A model generated the notes under the pieces. It did not search any database and was not told where the DNA came from. It was given only the letters and a program-made list of their open reading frames with translations. A stretch of 64,000 nucleotides of DNA. It comes from Neiella holothuriorum (GTDB taxonomy: Bacteria; Pseudomonadota; Gammaproteobacteria; Enterobacterales; Neiellaceae). Positions 55,972-64,000 of the stretch are shown piece after piece (position 1 is the stretch's first letter; every line of letters begins with the position of its first letter). Location of the stretch: the NCBI RefSeq assembly GCF_019457915.1, contig NZ_JAHZSS010000021.1:19291-83290 (forward strand), in the 5' to 3' direction. Both the position numbers and the translations under genes were made by a program.

Positions 55972-56841
55972 CTAGTCGCCAATCGCAACTGCGCGCCAGT
56001 CGAACGCATCACCTGAACGTGGCGGACACCAGAAATAACCGCCAGTTACTGGTCGTGTGAATCGGAACAACGCATCCACAATGCCATCATCCAATCCAGC
56101 CATGCGGCGCATTTGTTGTTCAAACGCTAAGGTCGAGTGACCAAACGCAATGAACATTAAACCGGCTTCTGAAGACTCGGCCCACGGCATTGAGCGACGC
56201 ACCACAAATGCTTCAGGCGTAAATTGCTCTTGCGCCGTGCGCTTCACATGGGCGCTGGCTGGCGCATCAAATTCAGTGTTGTCCGATAGGTGGCGGCCAA
56301 TCATGTTGTCTTTTTGATCTTGCGAATGCATGGAAAACGACGCTAAATCATGCACCCATTGCTGCACCGCAACGCAACTACTGCCATCAAGTCCTTCGCC
56401 TTTATTTGCAGCAAATGCCGCTGCTACAGCGTCATCCCCTTCAGGGTTTTCAGTGCCATCTTCGTAGCCGGTCAGATCGCGTCCCGAACCATGTTTGAAG
56501 GCTTGCGTTTGCTGAATCAAATCAAAGCATTCGCTCAGTTCTGACACCATTAATTGCGCTTCAATCGCCAATGGGCCAGGCTCTTCACCGCGCAACCAAA
56601 TCCATAAATCGGTTTGCGTCGAAGGTACCGTCACACCAGGGCCGGCCATGGCAGGGAAAACATCAATAGCTGCAGTCGAACCAGCAGGGATCAACGACGC
56701 CCCTAAACCAAGGACATGCTCGGCAGACAATTCCAATTGCTGAACGCAATGAATTGCTTGGCTTAAAGGGATTTCAGGTAATTTGTCGAGGCACAGATAA
56801 ATGCCATGTTGGGGAATCGGCTGCAGAATTGCAGATTGCAT
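55972..56841 (-). CDS. DyP-type peroxidase (class B, YfeX-like)
   Basis: A haem peroxidase of 289 residues. The hallmark GxxDG motif with distal Asp is in DLTGYEDGTENPEGDDAVAA; the haem-proximal His is probably in MIGRHLSDNTEFDAPASAHV and the distal Arg in VVRRSMPWAESSEAGLMFIA. RFTRPVTGGYFWCPP ends the fold. No Tat or Sec signal is present, so it is cytoplasmic, like E. coli YfeX. The start at 56841 has AGGAGA six bases upstream; an ATG six codons earlier (56859) is possible but lacks a ribosome site. Confidence 0.92.
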   Translation of the reverse strand: MQSAILQPIPQHGIYLCLDKLPEIPLSQAIHCVQQLELSAEHVLGLGASLIPAGSTAAIDVFPAMAGPGVTVPSTQTDLWIWLRGEEPGPLAIEAQLMVSELSECFDLIQQTQAFKHGSGRDLTGYEDGTENPEGDDAVAAAFAANKGEGLDGSSCVAVQQWVHDLASFSMHSQDQKDNMIGRHLSDNTEFDAPASAHVKRTAQEQFTPEAFVVRRSMPWAESSEAGLMFIAFGHSTLAFEQQMRRMAGLDDGIVDALFRFTRPVTGGYFWCPPRSGDAFDWRAVAIGD

Positions 56842-56923
56842 GGATGTTCTCCTACACATTAAAACGAGCTAACGAAAACTCTAATCCTAGATTGCGATTG
56901 TTAAGATGACATTGTTTACAAAC

Positions 56924-56949
56924 AAAAAAGGCCGCTTAAGCGGCCTTTT
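56924..56949 (-). terminator. Intrinsic terminator of pgi
   Basis: On the minus strand AAAAGGCCGCTTAAGCGGCC is followed by TTTTTTG, a perfect GC-rich stem 15 bases beyond the pgi stop. Confidence 0.9.
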
Positions 56950-56963
56950 ATCTGACCTAAGCC

Positions 56964-58613
56964 TTACTTACGCCAAGCTTTATAGGTATTAATTAAGCCA
57001 TTGGTAGAGCTGTCGTGACTGCTAACGTCTGCATCATCGTCTAACTCAGGCAAAATTTGGCTGGCTAATTGTTTGCCCAATTCGACGCCCCACTGATCAA
57101 AGCTATAGATGTTCCAGATAACGCCTTGAACGAAAATCTTATGTTCATATAAGGCAATCAAGCGGCCTAACGTCGCCGGCGTCATTTGCTTGAATAAAAT
57201 CGAGTTAGTTGGGCGATTTCCTTCGAAGACTTTATGCGGCACTAGTTCAGCGACGTCTGCAGCAGATTTACCCGCTGCGGCAAATTCAGCTTCCACTTGC
57301 TGTTTGGTTTTACCAAATGCCAGCGCTTCGGTTTGTGCAAAGAAATTAGCCAACAATTTTGGATGGTGATCACCCGTAGGGTTGTGGCTAACAGCAGGCG
57401 CTAAAAAGTCACATGGGATCAGTTTCGTGCCTTGGTGAATCAGCTGATAAAACGCGTGCTGACCATTGGTACCGGGCTCGCCCCAGATAATTGGGCCAGT
57501 TTGGTAATCAACGGCTTCACCGCTACGGCTAACGTATTTACCGTTGCTTTCCATATTGCCCTGCTGGAAATAAGCAGCAAAACGATGCATGTATTGGTCG
57601 TACGGCAGAATGGCCTCGGAATCGGCATCAAAGAAGTTGCCATACCAAATGCCTAACAGCGCCATCAACACAGGAATATTTTCAGCGAAGTCAGCTTGCT
57701 GAACGTGCAGGTCAACTTCATGAGCGCCTTGCAAAATAGCTTCGAAGTTGTCGTAGCCGATGGTCAAAGCAATCGACAAACCGATCGCACTCCACAAGCT
57801 GTACCGACCACCGACCCAATCCCAGAATTCGAACATATTGGCGGCATCGATACCAAACGCAACCACTGAATCTTTGTTGGTGGAAAGGGCTGCGAAGTGT
57901 TTGGCAACGTGAGCCTCATCGCCAGCAGCATTTAAGAACCAATCGCGCGCACTGTGGGCGTTGGTCATCGTTTCTTGCGTGGTAAATGTTTTAGAGGCAA
58001 TAAGGAACAAGGTTGTTTCTGGGTCAACCTTCTTCAGGATCTCAACAATATGAGTGCCATCAACGTTAGAAACAAAGTGAGGGGTGACGTTTTTCCAGTA
58101 TGGCTTGAGTGACTCGGTCACCATCACTGGCCCTAAATCTGAGCCACCAATACCAATATTCACAACATCGGTAATGGCTTTGCCGGTATAGCCGGTCCAG
58201 CTACCACTATGAACTTTTTCACAGAAGGCTTTCATTTTAGCCAATTCGGCATTAACCAATGGCATCACATTTTCGCCATCCACAACGACTTCCGTATTGC
58301 TACGATTACGCAATGCCGTGTGCAGAACCGCGCGATTTTCGGTGGCGTTAATTTTTTCGCCCCCAAACATAGCGGCAATGGCTTGTTTCAACTCAGTTTG
58401 TTCAGCGAGGGCAAACAACTTAGTCAGGGTTTCGTCTGTGATAAGGTTTTTTGAGTAATCAAACAGAATGTCTTCGAATTGAAGCGAATATTTGTTGAAA
58501 CGCTCGTTGTCTTCGCCGAACAGGGCTTTGATACTGGTTTCTTTCATTGCACCAGCGTGTTCGCCAAGTTCAGACCAGGCTTGTGTTTGTGACGGATTAA
58601 TTGATTTGAGCAT
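56964..58613 (-). CDS. pgi: Glucose-6-phosphate isomerase
   Basis: Interconverts glucose-6-phosphate and fructose-6-phosphate. The 549-residue protein (E. coli 549) has [20 protein letters not shown] for substrate binding, the signature [32 protein letters not shown] sequence ([20 protein letters not shown]) and the catalytic His region [16 protein letters not shown]. The C-terminal Lys region is [20 protein letters not shown]. It stands alone with a long 5' region. Confidence 0.97.
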   Translation of the reverse strand: MLKSINPSQTQAWSELGEHAGAMKETSIKALFGEDNERFNKYSLQFEDILFDYSKNLITDETLTKLFALAEQTELKQAIAAMFGGEKINATENRAVLHTALRNRSNTEVVVDGENVMPLVNAELAKMKAFCEKVHSGSWTGYTGKAITDVVNIGIGGSDLGPVMVTESLKPYWKNVTPHFVSNVDGTHIVEILKKVDPETTLFLIASKTFTTQETMTNAHSARDWFLNAAGDEAHVAKHFAALSTNKDSVVAFGIDAANMFEFWDWVGGRYSLWSAIGLSIALTIGYDNFEAILQGAHEVDLHVQQADFAENIPVLMALLGIWYGNFFDADSEAILPYDQYMHRFAAYFQQGNMESNGKYVSRSGEAVDYQTGPIIWGEPGTNGQHAFYQLIHQGTKLIPCDFLAPAVSHNPTGDHHPKLLANFFAQTEALAFGKTKQQVEAEFAAAGKSAADVAELVPHKVFEGNRPTNSILFKQMTPATLGRLIALYEHKIFVQGVIWNIYSFDQWGVELGKQLASQILPELDDDADVSSHDSSTNGLINTYKAWRK

Positions 58614-58963
58614 GGGTTCTCCTCTAATTCGAGCTCGAGCTAGCGATGCACACGTTTACCTTGCCAATCCTTTGGTGACATTGGCAAATTTGTTAGAAGT
58701 ATTAAGGTGACAGTGTACAACTTGTTGGTTTGACTTCACCTCATGCAAGCGTAGCGCCCTTGCTGGCTTGCCGGGAAAAGATAGCAGAGAGGTTCGCATA
58801 TTACTGAAATTAGTCTTTGATCTCACCCCATTTCATTGCGAATGAGCAGCGTCACATAAATGCAACATTTGTCGTTTACTTTTCATCCTGCTGTGATATC
58901 AAAACAGTGTCATTTTTTAATGACATCACCACGATGTTTGAGCATTTTTTTGGGGAATGCACA
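58614..58963. other. Divergent intergenic region pgi / DUF3545 gene
   Basis: 350 bases. It must contain promoters for both directions. An in-frame ATG at 58934 could extend the DUF3545 gene by ten residues. I saw no hairpin terminator, RNA family or strong palindrome. Confidence 0.4.
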
Positions 58964-59140
58964 ATGGAACGATTGGAATTTGGTTACTCCGAACACTCCT
59001 ATGATAAACCGGGCCGCGCAACTCGCAATAAACGCAAATGGCGCGAAATTGAATCTCTCAAAGAAAAATACCGCTTAAAGAAAGAACTACAGGAACTAGA
59101 CTGGGGCGACGACTTCGCTGTCTCAGAACTAGAGCTGTAG
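58964..59140 (+). CDS. DUF3545 family protein
   Basis: A 58-residue highly charged protein: MERLEFGYSEHSYDKPGRAT, then the basic core RNKRKWREIESLKEKYRLKK, then an acidic end LDWGDDFAVSELEL. This matches the DUF3545 pattern found in Shewanella, Vibrio and relatives (RxxKRKWREIE, RLxKELQE). GGGGA about eight bases upstream supports the ATG at 58964. Function is unknown. It is a single-gene unit with its own terminator. Confidence 0.8.
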   Translation: MERLEFGYSEHSYDKPGRATRNKRKWREIESLKEKYRLKKELQELDWGDDFAVSELEL

Positions 59141-59141
59141 G

Positions 59142-59166
59142 AAAAGCCCCGCTTGCGGGGCTTTTT
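59142..59166 (+). terminator. Intrinsic terminator of the DUF3545 gene
   Basis: AAAAGCCCCGC-TT-GCGGGGCTTTTT, an 11 bp dyad with a T-run, 2 bases after the stop codon. Confidence 0.92.
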
Positions 59167-59462
59167 GTTATCCACCACCGCCTAAACGTCACCACTTGGA
59201 GACTGGCTTACTGCGCGCTAATGAATGCCATGGCGTCAAACCTCATTGACTCAGCACTCTGCTAATTCGATCACGCGACATCACACTTTTCATAGACTTA
59301 CCGCCGCCCTTTGAACCTGTACTAAACTAAAAGTCTCCGCGAGGTCGCTCATTAACATGGTCGATTTCTGTTATCGCTCTTGCACTGAATCACAATGACC
59401 TGTGCCACCAAGCGTTGTCCATTCGCTAGCGGCAACCAAAAGTTCTTACCGAGAGGTTTGCA

Positions 59463-59495
59463 ATGCAACAATTCGTTCAGTTGGGTGGGCAATGA
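59463..59495 (+). CDS. Short leader ORF (10 codons) coupled to the first double-PBP gene
   Basis: ATG at 59463 has GAGAGG (59451-59456) six bases upstream, a strong ribosome site. The frame encodes MQQFVQLGGQ and its TGA (59493-59495) overlaps the main ATG (59492-59494) as ATGA. The main start has only a weak GGTGGG upstream, so it probably depends on termination-reinitiation at this leader. Confidence 0.5.
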   Translation: MQQFVQLGGQ

Positions 59496-61555
59496 GCAAA
59501 CGGCTGCAACTATTAGCCTTGTCGCTATTTCTCTTATCACTTGCCACGCTCGGACATGTTCAGGCAAAGACCGCGTTGAAAGTCGCAACCTATGAACTTC
59601 ATCCCTATGTGGGCAGCCAGTTAGAGCAACTGGGGGCAACCAGCGAAATTGTCTCAGCGGCATTGCAGCAGACCCCATATAGCGCTGACATTTCCTTCTA
59701 TAAAGCCGCTCGCGCGAAGGAGTTAGCGATTCAGGGGCTGGTAGATGCGGTTTTTCCGGCGGTTTACGATGCAGAACTCAGCAGCAAATTGGTATATAGC
59801 GATGCGATTCCCGGCATTAAAGTTGGTCTGTTGCGCAAAAAAACCGGGCAACCACATTCGTCACTCACGTTAGTGGGCAAATCCATCGGCATCGTGCGGG
59901 GCGCCATACCACCAGTTATCTCCAAACGCTTTACTGGTGCGACATTTCATGAAAAAGCTAACAACCAAATTCTGTTAAAAATGCTGATGGCTGATCGGCT
60001 CGACTTTATCCTTATCAACAAATTCACCGCTGCGGATTTAATGGTCGATCAATACCCAGAAATGATCGGTCAGCTCGAATTTGTTGAGTCGACAACCTTA
60101 AGCGTTGATTTTCACTTAGCGTTTAGCCGTTCGTTCGCCAATGCTGAAAATCTAGCGGCGCAGTTTAATCGGAATTTGAATCAACTGATCGCCTCCGGCG
60201 ACATGCAGAAAATCTACTATCAACATGGCTTGTCATTGTTTACGGCAAGCAAAGGCAAGCAAGTTTTGCGTGTCGCCACCGTCGCCAACAATGAAATGTT
60301 GACCATGCAAAAATTGGCCAACCTTTACCAATTTGAGCATCCAAACATCCAATTTGAGTGGCACGTGTTGGATGAGAATATTTTACGGCGTCGATTACTT
60401 AGTGAGCTGGCCATCGGCAAAGGTCAATACGATGTGATGACCATAGGCGCCTATGAGGCGGCTACTTGGGCCAAGCGCGGATGGCTTACCCCTATCGCTA
60501 ACTTGCCCGATGATTACCTAGAGAACGATATCATTACATCGATTCGTGACAGCCTAACCTTTGACGGCCATATGACCGCTTTGCCGTTTTATGGCGAAAC
60601 CAGTGTTACCTACTACCGCACTGACTTATTCGCCACTGCAGGGTTATCGATGGCATCTCACCCTAGCTACGACGATATTTTACGATACGCCAAAGCCATT
60701 CATAATCCGCAAGCAGGAACATACGGCATATGTTTACGCGGAAAGCCCGGCTGGGGCGAGAACATTGCTCTGTTGTCGACCATGGCCAATGCCTATGGCG
60801 GACAATGGTTTGATATGCAGTGGCAGCCTCAATTAACGACAGAGGCTTGGCAAAAAGCCCTAAGTCGCTATCACGAATTGCTGGTTAATTACGGCCCTCC
60901 CATCCCTGAGGAAAAAGGCTACAAGCAAAACTTACAGTTGTTTGCGGCCGGTAAGTGCGGCATTTGGATTGACGCATCGGTAGCTGCGGGCACCTTGTTT
61001 TCACCCACAACATCAACCGTCAGCAACAGCGTGGCTATGGCCCCCGCTCCTAAAGCGATTACCAGCAAAGGCTCAAGCTGGCTATGGACTTGGTCACTGG
61101 CTGTGCCGTCGTCATCAAAGTTAAAACCCGAAGCACTGGAATTTATTGCCTGGGCCACCTCCCCTGCATACATCCAGTTGGTTGCCCAAATGTCGGGTTG
61201 GATCGCTGTGCCGCCGGGCACCCGTCATTCAACCTATGCGTCAGAAAAATACCGCGCTGCGGCGCCATTTTCACCTGATATTCTTGAGTACATTGAAAAC
61301 GCCACACCATTTGACAATACCCTGCCACCATCGCCATACAGTGGCATTCAGTTTGCGGCCATTGCCGAGTTTCCGGCCATTGGTACCCAAGTTGGATTGC
61401 AAGCTGCTCAAGTGCTGCGAGGCGAAAAGACGGTTGAGCAAGCCTTGCTCGCAGCGCAACGTTTCGTGCAGGCAAAAATGAGATTAGCGAATTACCACCC
61501 CCAAGACCACCAAGACACAGAGACCGACGCACCATCAAATGAGCAAGACAAATAA
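59492..61555 (+). CDS. Double periplasmic-binding-protein fusion: SBP_bac_3-like plus polyol-binding SmoE/MtlE-like, copy 1
   Basis: A 687-residue exported protein with signal peptide MSKRLQLLALSLFLLSLATL (cleavage after HVQA, about residue 25). Residues about 27-252 resemble family 3 solute-binding proteins (KVATYELHPYVGSQLEQLGA, VYSDAIPGIKVGLLRKK, SIGIVRGAIPPVISKRF, DRLDFILINKFTAADLMVDQ). Residues about 257-660 resemble family 1 sugar/polyol-binding proteins of the SmoE/MtlE type (MTALPFYGETSVTYYRTDLF, CLRGKPGWGENIALLSTMAN, AAGKCGIWIDASVAAGTLF, SWLWTWSLAVPSSSKLKPEA, GWIAVPPGTRHSTYASEKYR). Such a fusion of two binding modules in one chain is unusual. No permease or ATPase gene is present nearby. 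A paralogue follows downstream. Confidence 0.82.
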   Translation: MSKRLQLLALSLFLLSLATLGHVQAKTALKVATYELHPYVGSQLEQLGATSEIVSAALQQTPYSADISFYKAARAKELAIQGLVDAVFPAVYDAELSSKLVYSDAIPGIKVGLLRKKTGQPHSSLTLVGKSIGIVRGAIPPVISKRFTGATFHEKANNQILLKMLMADRLDFILINKFTAADLMVDQYPEMIGQLEFVESTTLSVDFHLAFSRSFANAENLAAQFNRNLNQLIASGDMQKIYYQHGLSLFTASKGKQVLRVATVANNEMLTMQKLANLYQFEHPNIQFEWHVLDENILRRRLLSELAIGKGQYDVMTIGAYEAATWAKRGWLTPIANLPDDYLENDIITSIRDSLTFDGHMTALPFYGETSVTYYRTDLFATAGLSMASHPSYDDILRYAKAIHNPQAGTYGICLRGKPGWGENIALLSTMANAYGGQWFDMQWQPQLTTEAWQKALSRYHELLVNYGPPIPEEKGYKQNLQLFAAGKCGIWIDASVAAGTLFSPTTSTVSNSVAMAPAPKAITSKGSSWLWTWSLAVPSSSKLKPEALEFIAWATSPAYIQLVAQMSGWIAVPPGTRHSTYASEKYRAAAPFSPDILEYIENATPFDNTLPPSPYSGIQFAAIAEFPAIGTQVGLQAAQVLRGEKTVEQALLAAQRFVQAKMRLANYHPQDHQDTETDAPSNEQDK

Positions 61556-61570
61556 GAGGCGGAGTAATCC

Positions 61571-61615
61571 ATGAGCGAAACGCCTGTTGGCCACATTCAT
61601 GGCAACCTCAACTGA
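61571..61615 (+). CDS. Short ORF (14 codons) between the two double-PBP genes
   Basis: ATG at 61571 has GGAG (61561-61564) six bases upstream and encodes MSETPVGHIHGNLN, ending at TGA 61613-61615. AACCTCA (61604-61610) and TGAGGTT (61613-61619) form a small hairpin across the stop codon. The position parallels the leader ORF of the first copy, but the main coding start is about 230 bases downstream. Confidence 0.4.
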   Translation: MSETPVGHIHGNLN

Positions 61616-61841
61616 GGTTATCCGCACTGCGCTCGAAAGTGCTTGCCCAATAAGACAGCTCTCCTCACAATCTTTATGTTGCGAGCCACAACCTCTCTTA
61701 TCTATCGACATGAAACGTGGGCTAGCGCCGATTCCTACATTTTTGAACCGAGTAAAAATACATATTGCATACAATCCGATATATGCTCTAAAACAGCTCA
61801 ACATCATAGAACCTAGAAACGCAGTCAGAGGGCGCACCGTA

Positions 61842-63905
61842 GTGAGCTTAATTGTTGATCTGTTCAAGCGAAGTTGCTTGCGCAGTAAAAGGGCCTGCCG
61901 TTTTCATGTCGCAAATTTACTTGGCCTCGCCTTATTGTCTGGCCATTGCTTCGCTGCGCCTACAATCAATCTCTCAACGTATGAATTAAGCCCTTACGTA
62001 GGCATTCACCTTCATCAGCAAGGTGCAATTACTGAGATTGTCAAAGCATCCATTGGACAAAGCTCGCTCGGCGCAGCCGAAGTTCAAATACATGCGCCAA
62101 AGCGTGCCCAAAGCTTGGCATATAGGGGCATTACTCATGCCATGTTTCCTGTCATTTATGACGCCCAGCTCGCCAAAGATTTTATCTACTCGGATCCGAT
62201 GCCAGGCTTTCAACCTGGGTTATTAAAACGCACTCAACAATCCTCTCCTATAAACTCTGAAGGACAAGGGCAAACCATTGGCGTGATTCGCGGTAGCTTG
62301 TCTCGCCTTGCACCGCAACGATTTCCACAAGCGCGAATAGTTATCAAAGACGATAATCAAACGCTGTTGGAAATGTTAGCGTTAGGCCGCCTCGATTTTG
62401 TGTTCATCGACAAATTTACCGCTGCCGACTTAATGGTCGATAGTATCCCCGAACTTATCGGCAAGTTTGATTTCGATGATGCGGGCATGGCGCCATTGGA
62501 TTTCCATGTTGCATTTAATCGCCACCAGTACAACGCCGAATACTTGGCCTTCCAATTTAATGAAGGCCTTACCAAAGTGCGTGAGTCCGGTCAGTTGCAA
62601 CAGATCCTGTATAGCCACGGTTTATATACGTTCGAGCAGCCCAACGACAAAAAAGTCATTCGTATCGCAACCGTTGAAAATGACGACATGTTGGCGATGC
62701 AGCGCTTGTCCACTCACTTCGAAAACCAGCATCCCGACATCAAGCTTGAATGGCACGTATTGGAAGAAAACACCCTGAGACGGCGGCTGTTAAGTGATCT
62801 GGCGATCGGCGCCGGCCAGTATGATGTGCTGACCATCGGCTCTTTGGAAGCGTCAACTTGGGCTCCCAAAGGATGGTTGACGCCTTTTGGTGATTTACCG
62901 AGCCATTATGATATCGAGGATCTCATTCTCCCAATTAGAGAAAGCTTGTCATACAAGGGCTCTCTCATGGCATTGCCATTTTACGGAGAAACTAGTTTTA
63001 CCTACTATCGCACCGACCTGTTTGAAAAGGCTCGGCTGAAAATGGCGGAGAAGCCAAGTTATGATGACATTCTGCGTTATGCGCAGGCAATTCATGATCC
63101 CGAAAACCAAGTTTACGGCGTGTGCTTACGAGGCAAGGCCGGCTGGGGCGAAAACATGGCCTTCGTATCAACCATGGTAAACGCTTATGGCGGTCAGTGG
63201 GTCAACATGGATTGGCAGCCTACGATGACCTCCAAACCATGGAAACAAGCCATCAGTCACTATATCCAGTTACTACAAAATTATGGCCCACCCAACGCTC
63301 ATCAAAATGGCTATGCCGAAAACTTAGAATTGTTTGCTGCCGGCCATTGCGGCATTTGGATAGATGCAACGGTCGCTGCCGGCCTTTTGTATGATCCATC
63401 GCGCTCCAAAGTCGCGAGCAAAGTAGCCGTAACAGAAGCACCATCGGCAGTGACGGATAAAGGCAATGCATGGCTCTGGGCTTGGTCTCTCGCCATCCCA
63501 AGTTCGTCAAAGTTAAAGCAAGAAGCACAACAGCTAATTACGTGGGCAACGTCAAAACAATACATCGAGCTGGTAGCCAACACATTTGGCTGGGTTGCCG
63601 TTCCACCGGGTACGCGTTATTCAACTTATGCTTCGAAGCAATACCAAGCTATCGCCCCTTTTGCACCGTTGGTTATGAGCAGCATTATGAACGCTAGCAC
63701 TAAGGACAGCACCTTGCCGCCTTCGCCCTATCAAGGCATTCAGTATATTGATATCAATGAATTCCCATCCCTGGGTACAGAAGTTGGCTATCAAATCAAT
63801 CGGGCGCTGACTGGAAAGATCAGCGTCAATCACTCGCTTACCTCATCACAGGTATTTGCCGAACAACGTCTGATGGCTGCGGGCTACATGAAGCCAAGGG
63901 AATAA
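61842..63905 (+). CDS. Double periplasmic-binding-protein fusion, copy 2 (paralogue of the preceding gene)
   Basis: A 687-residue paralogue with the same order of modules. The GTG at 61842 is chosen because AGAGGG stands nine bases upstream and the mature part then begins normally after a signal peptide with h-region VANLLGLALLSG (cleavage near GHCFA, residue 41). In-frame ATGs at 61599 and 61710 would add long unsupported N-terminal extensions. The N-terminal module contains INLSTYELSPYVGIHLHQQG and FIDKFTAADLMVDSIPEL; the C-terminal one MALPFYGETSFTYYRTDLFE, CLRGKAGWGENMAFVSTMVN, GHCGIWIDATVAAGLLYDP, AWLWAWSLAIPSSSKLK and GWVAVPPGTRYSTYASKQYQ. A terminator follows, so no transporter gene is cotranscribed in the window. 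Confidence 0.8.
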   Translation: MSLIVDLFKRSCLRSKRACRFHVANLLGLALLSGHCFAAPTINLSTYELSPYVGIHLHQQGAITEIVKASIGQSSLGAAEVQIHAPKRAQSLAYRGITHAMFPVIYDAQLAKDFIYSDPMPGFQPGLLKRTQQSSPINSEGQGQTIGVIRGSLSRLAPQRFPQARIVIKDDNQTLLEMLALGRLDFVFIDKFTAADLMVDSIPELIGKFDFDDAGMAPLDFHVAFNRHQYNAEYLAFQFNEGLTKVRESGQLQQILYSHGLYTFEQPNDKKVIRIATVENDDMLAMQRLSTHFENQHPDIKLEWHVLEENTLRRRLLSDLAIGAGQYDVLTIGSLEASTWAPKGWLTPFGDLPSHYDIEDLILPIRESLSYKGSLMALPFYGETSFTYYRTDLFEKARLKMAEKPSYDDILRYAQAIHDPENQVYGVCLRGKAGWGENMAFVSTMVNAYGGQWVNMDWQPTMTSKPWKQAISHYIQLLQNYGPPNAHQNGYAENLELFAAGHCGIWIDATVAAGLLYDPSRSKVASKVAVTEAPSAVTDKGNAWLWAWSLAIPSSSKLKQEAQQLITWATSKQYIELVANTFGWVAVPPGTRYSTYASKQYQAIAPFAPLVMSSIMNASTKDSTLPPSPYQGIQYIDINEFPSLGTEVGYQINRALTGKISVNHSLTSSQVFAEQRLMAAGYMKPRE

Positions 63906-63957
63906 CCTATAGAGCTTTGTTAATGTGCCGTCCTAAAATAAGTTGACGGTTTTTATT

Positions 63958-63988
63958 AAGCCAGCGTTCCTTCAACGCTGGCTTTTTT
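63958..63988 (+). terminator. Intrinsic terminator after the second double-PBP gene
   Basis: AAGCCAGCGTT-CCTTC-AACGCTGGCTT followed by TTTT, a perfect 11 bp stem. A weaker hairpin CCGTC/GACGG with a T-run lies just before it at about 63929-63955. Confidence 0.9.
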
Positions 63989-64000
63989 GTGCACTTGTTC

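Noticed and set aside
59142..59462. Additional gene upstream of the first double-PBP fusion
   Set aside because: Frames there are short, overlap the leader in other frames and lack ribosome sites; only the terminator and the ten-codon leader could be supported.

Overview
The window looks like the chromosome of a free-living, probably marine or aquatic gammaproteobacterium close to the Alteromonadales. The evidence is the gene content and gene order: the amgK-murU / lptD-surA-pdxA-rsmA-apaG-apaH neighbourhood, the fldB / xerD-dsbC-recJ / prfB-lysS block, divergent mdh / argR, divergent trmN6 / srmB, adjacent yaaA and an AGCS symporter, and small family proteins typical of Shewanella/Alteromonas/Vibrio relatives (DUF3718, DUF3545, DUF5610, DUF3014, DUF2058). 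This placement is an inference; no rRNA or tRNA gene was seen. There is no prophage, insertion sequence or CRISPR array, and coding density is high.

Layout. 1-3.6 kb: the 3' half of rapA, rluA and two exported proteins. 3.6-13 kb: a cell-envelope and RNA-maintenance cluster. djlA-murU-amgK runs leftward (peptidoglycan recycling) and lptD-surA-pdxA-rsmA-apaG-apaH runs rightward (LPS export, porin chaperone, vitamin B6, rRNA methylation, Ap4A hydrolysis). 13-18.5 kb: a chemoreceptor, folA, and rplU-rpmA-obgE divergent from ispB. 19.5-29 kb: mdh/argR, the PII-ammonium channel pair glnK-amtB, yacL, the periplasmic methionine sulfoxide repair pair msrPQ, a DUF2058 protein and acnB. 29-38 kb: a two-gene signalling operon (receiver-CheC fusion plus PAS-GGDEF diguanylate cyclase), a DUF3014 protein, an M13 peptidase, a large exported three-LamG protein and a DUF5610 protein. 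38-46 kb: a REP-like tandem repeat, then lysS, prfB, recJ, dsbC, xerD, ogt and fldB. 46-54.8 kb: two tandem branched-chain amino acid carriers, trmN6/srmB, a MOSC protein, yaaA and an AGCS symporter. 54.8-59 kb: a probable small RNA, a small membrane protein, a META lipoprotein, a DyP peroxidase, pgi and a DUF3545 protein. 59.4-64 kb: two tandem genes for unusual double periplasmic-binding-protein fusions.

Most of the window is conserved housekeeping sequence. The points most worth a second look are: (1) a terminator-bounded, highly structured candidate sRNA at about 55025-55170 with a good sigma70 promoter and a Fur-box-like palindrome, with a weak resemblance to the RyhB core; (2) tandem paralogous proteins that each fuse an SBP_bac_3-like domain to a polyol-binding SmoE/MtlE-like domain, with no transporter genes in view; (3) short leader ORFs with strong Shine-Dalgarno sequences in front of three exported-protein genes, two of them ending in ATGA overlaps with the main start; (4) a prfB without the usual programmed frameshift; and (5) ARG-box-like sites with canonical spacing between mdh and argR.
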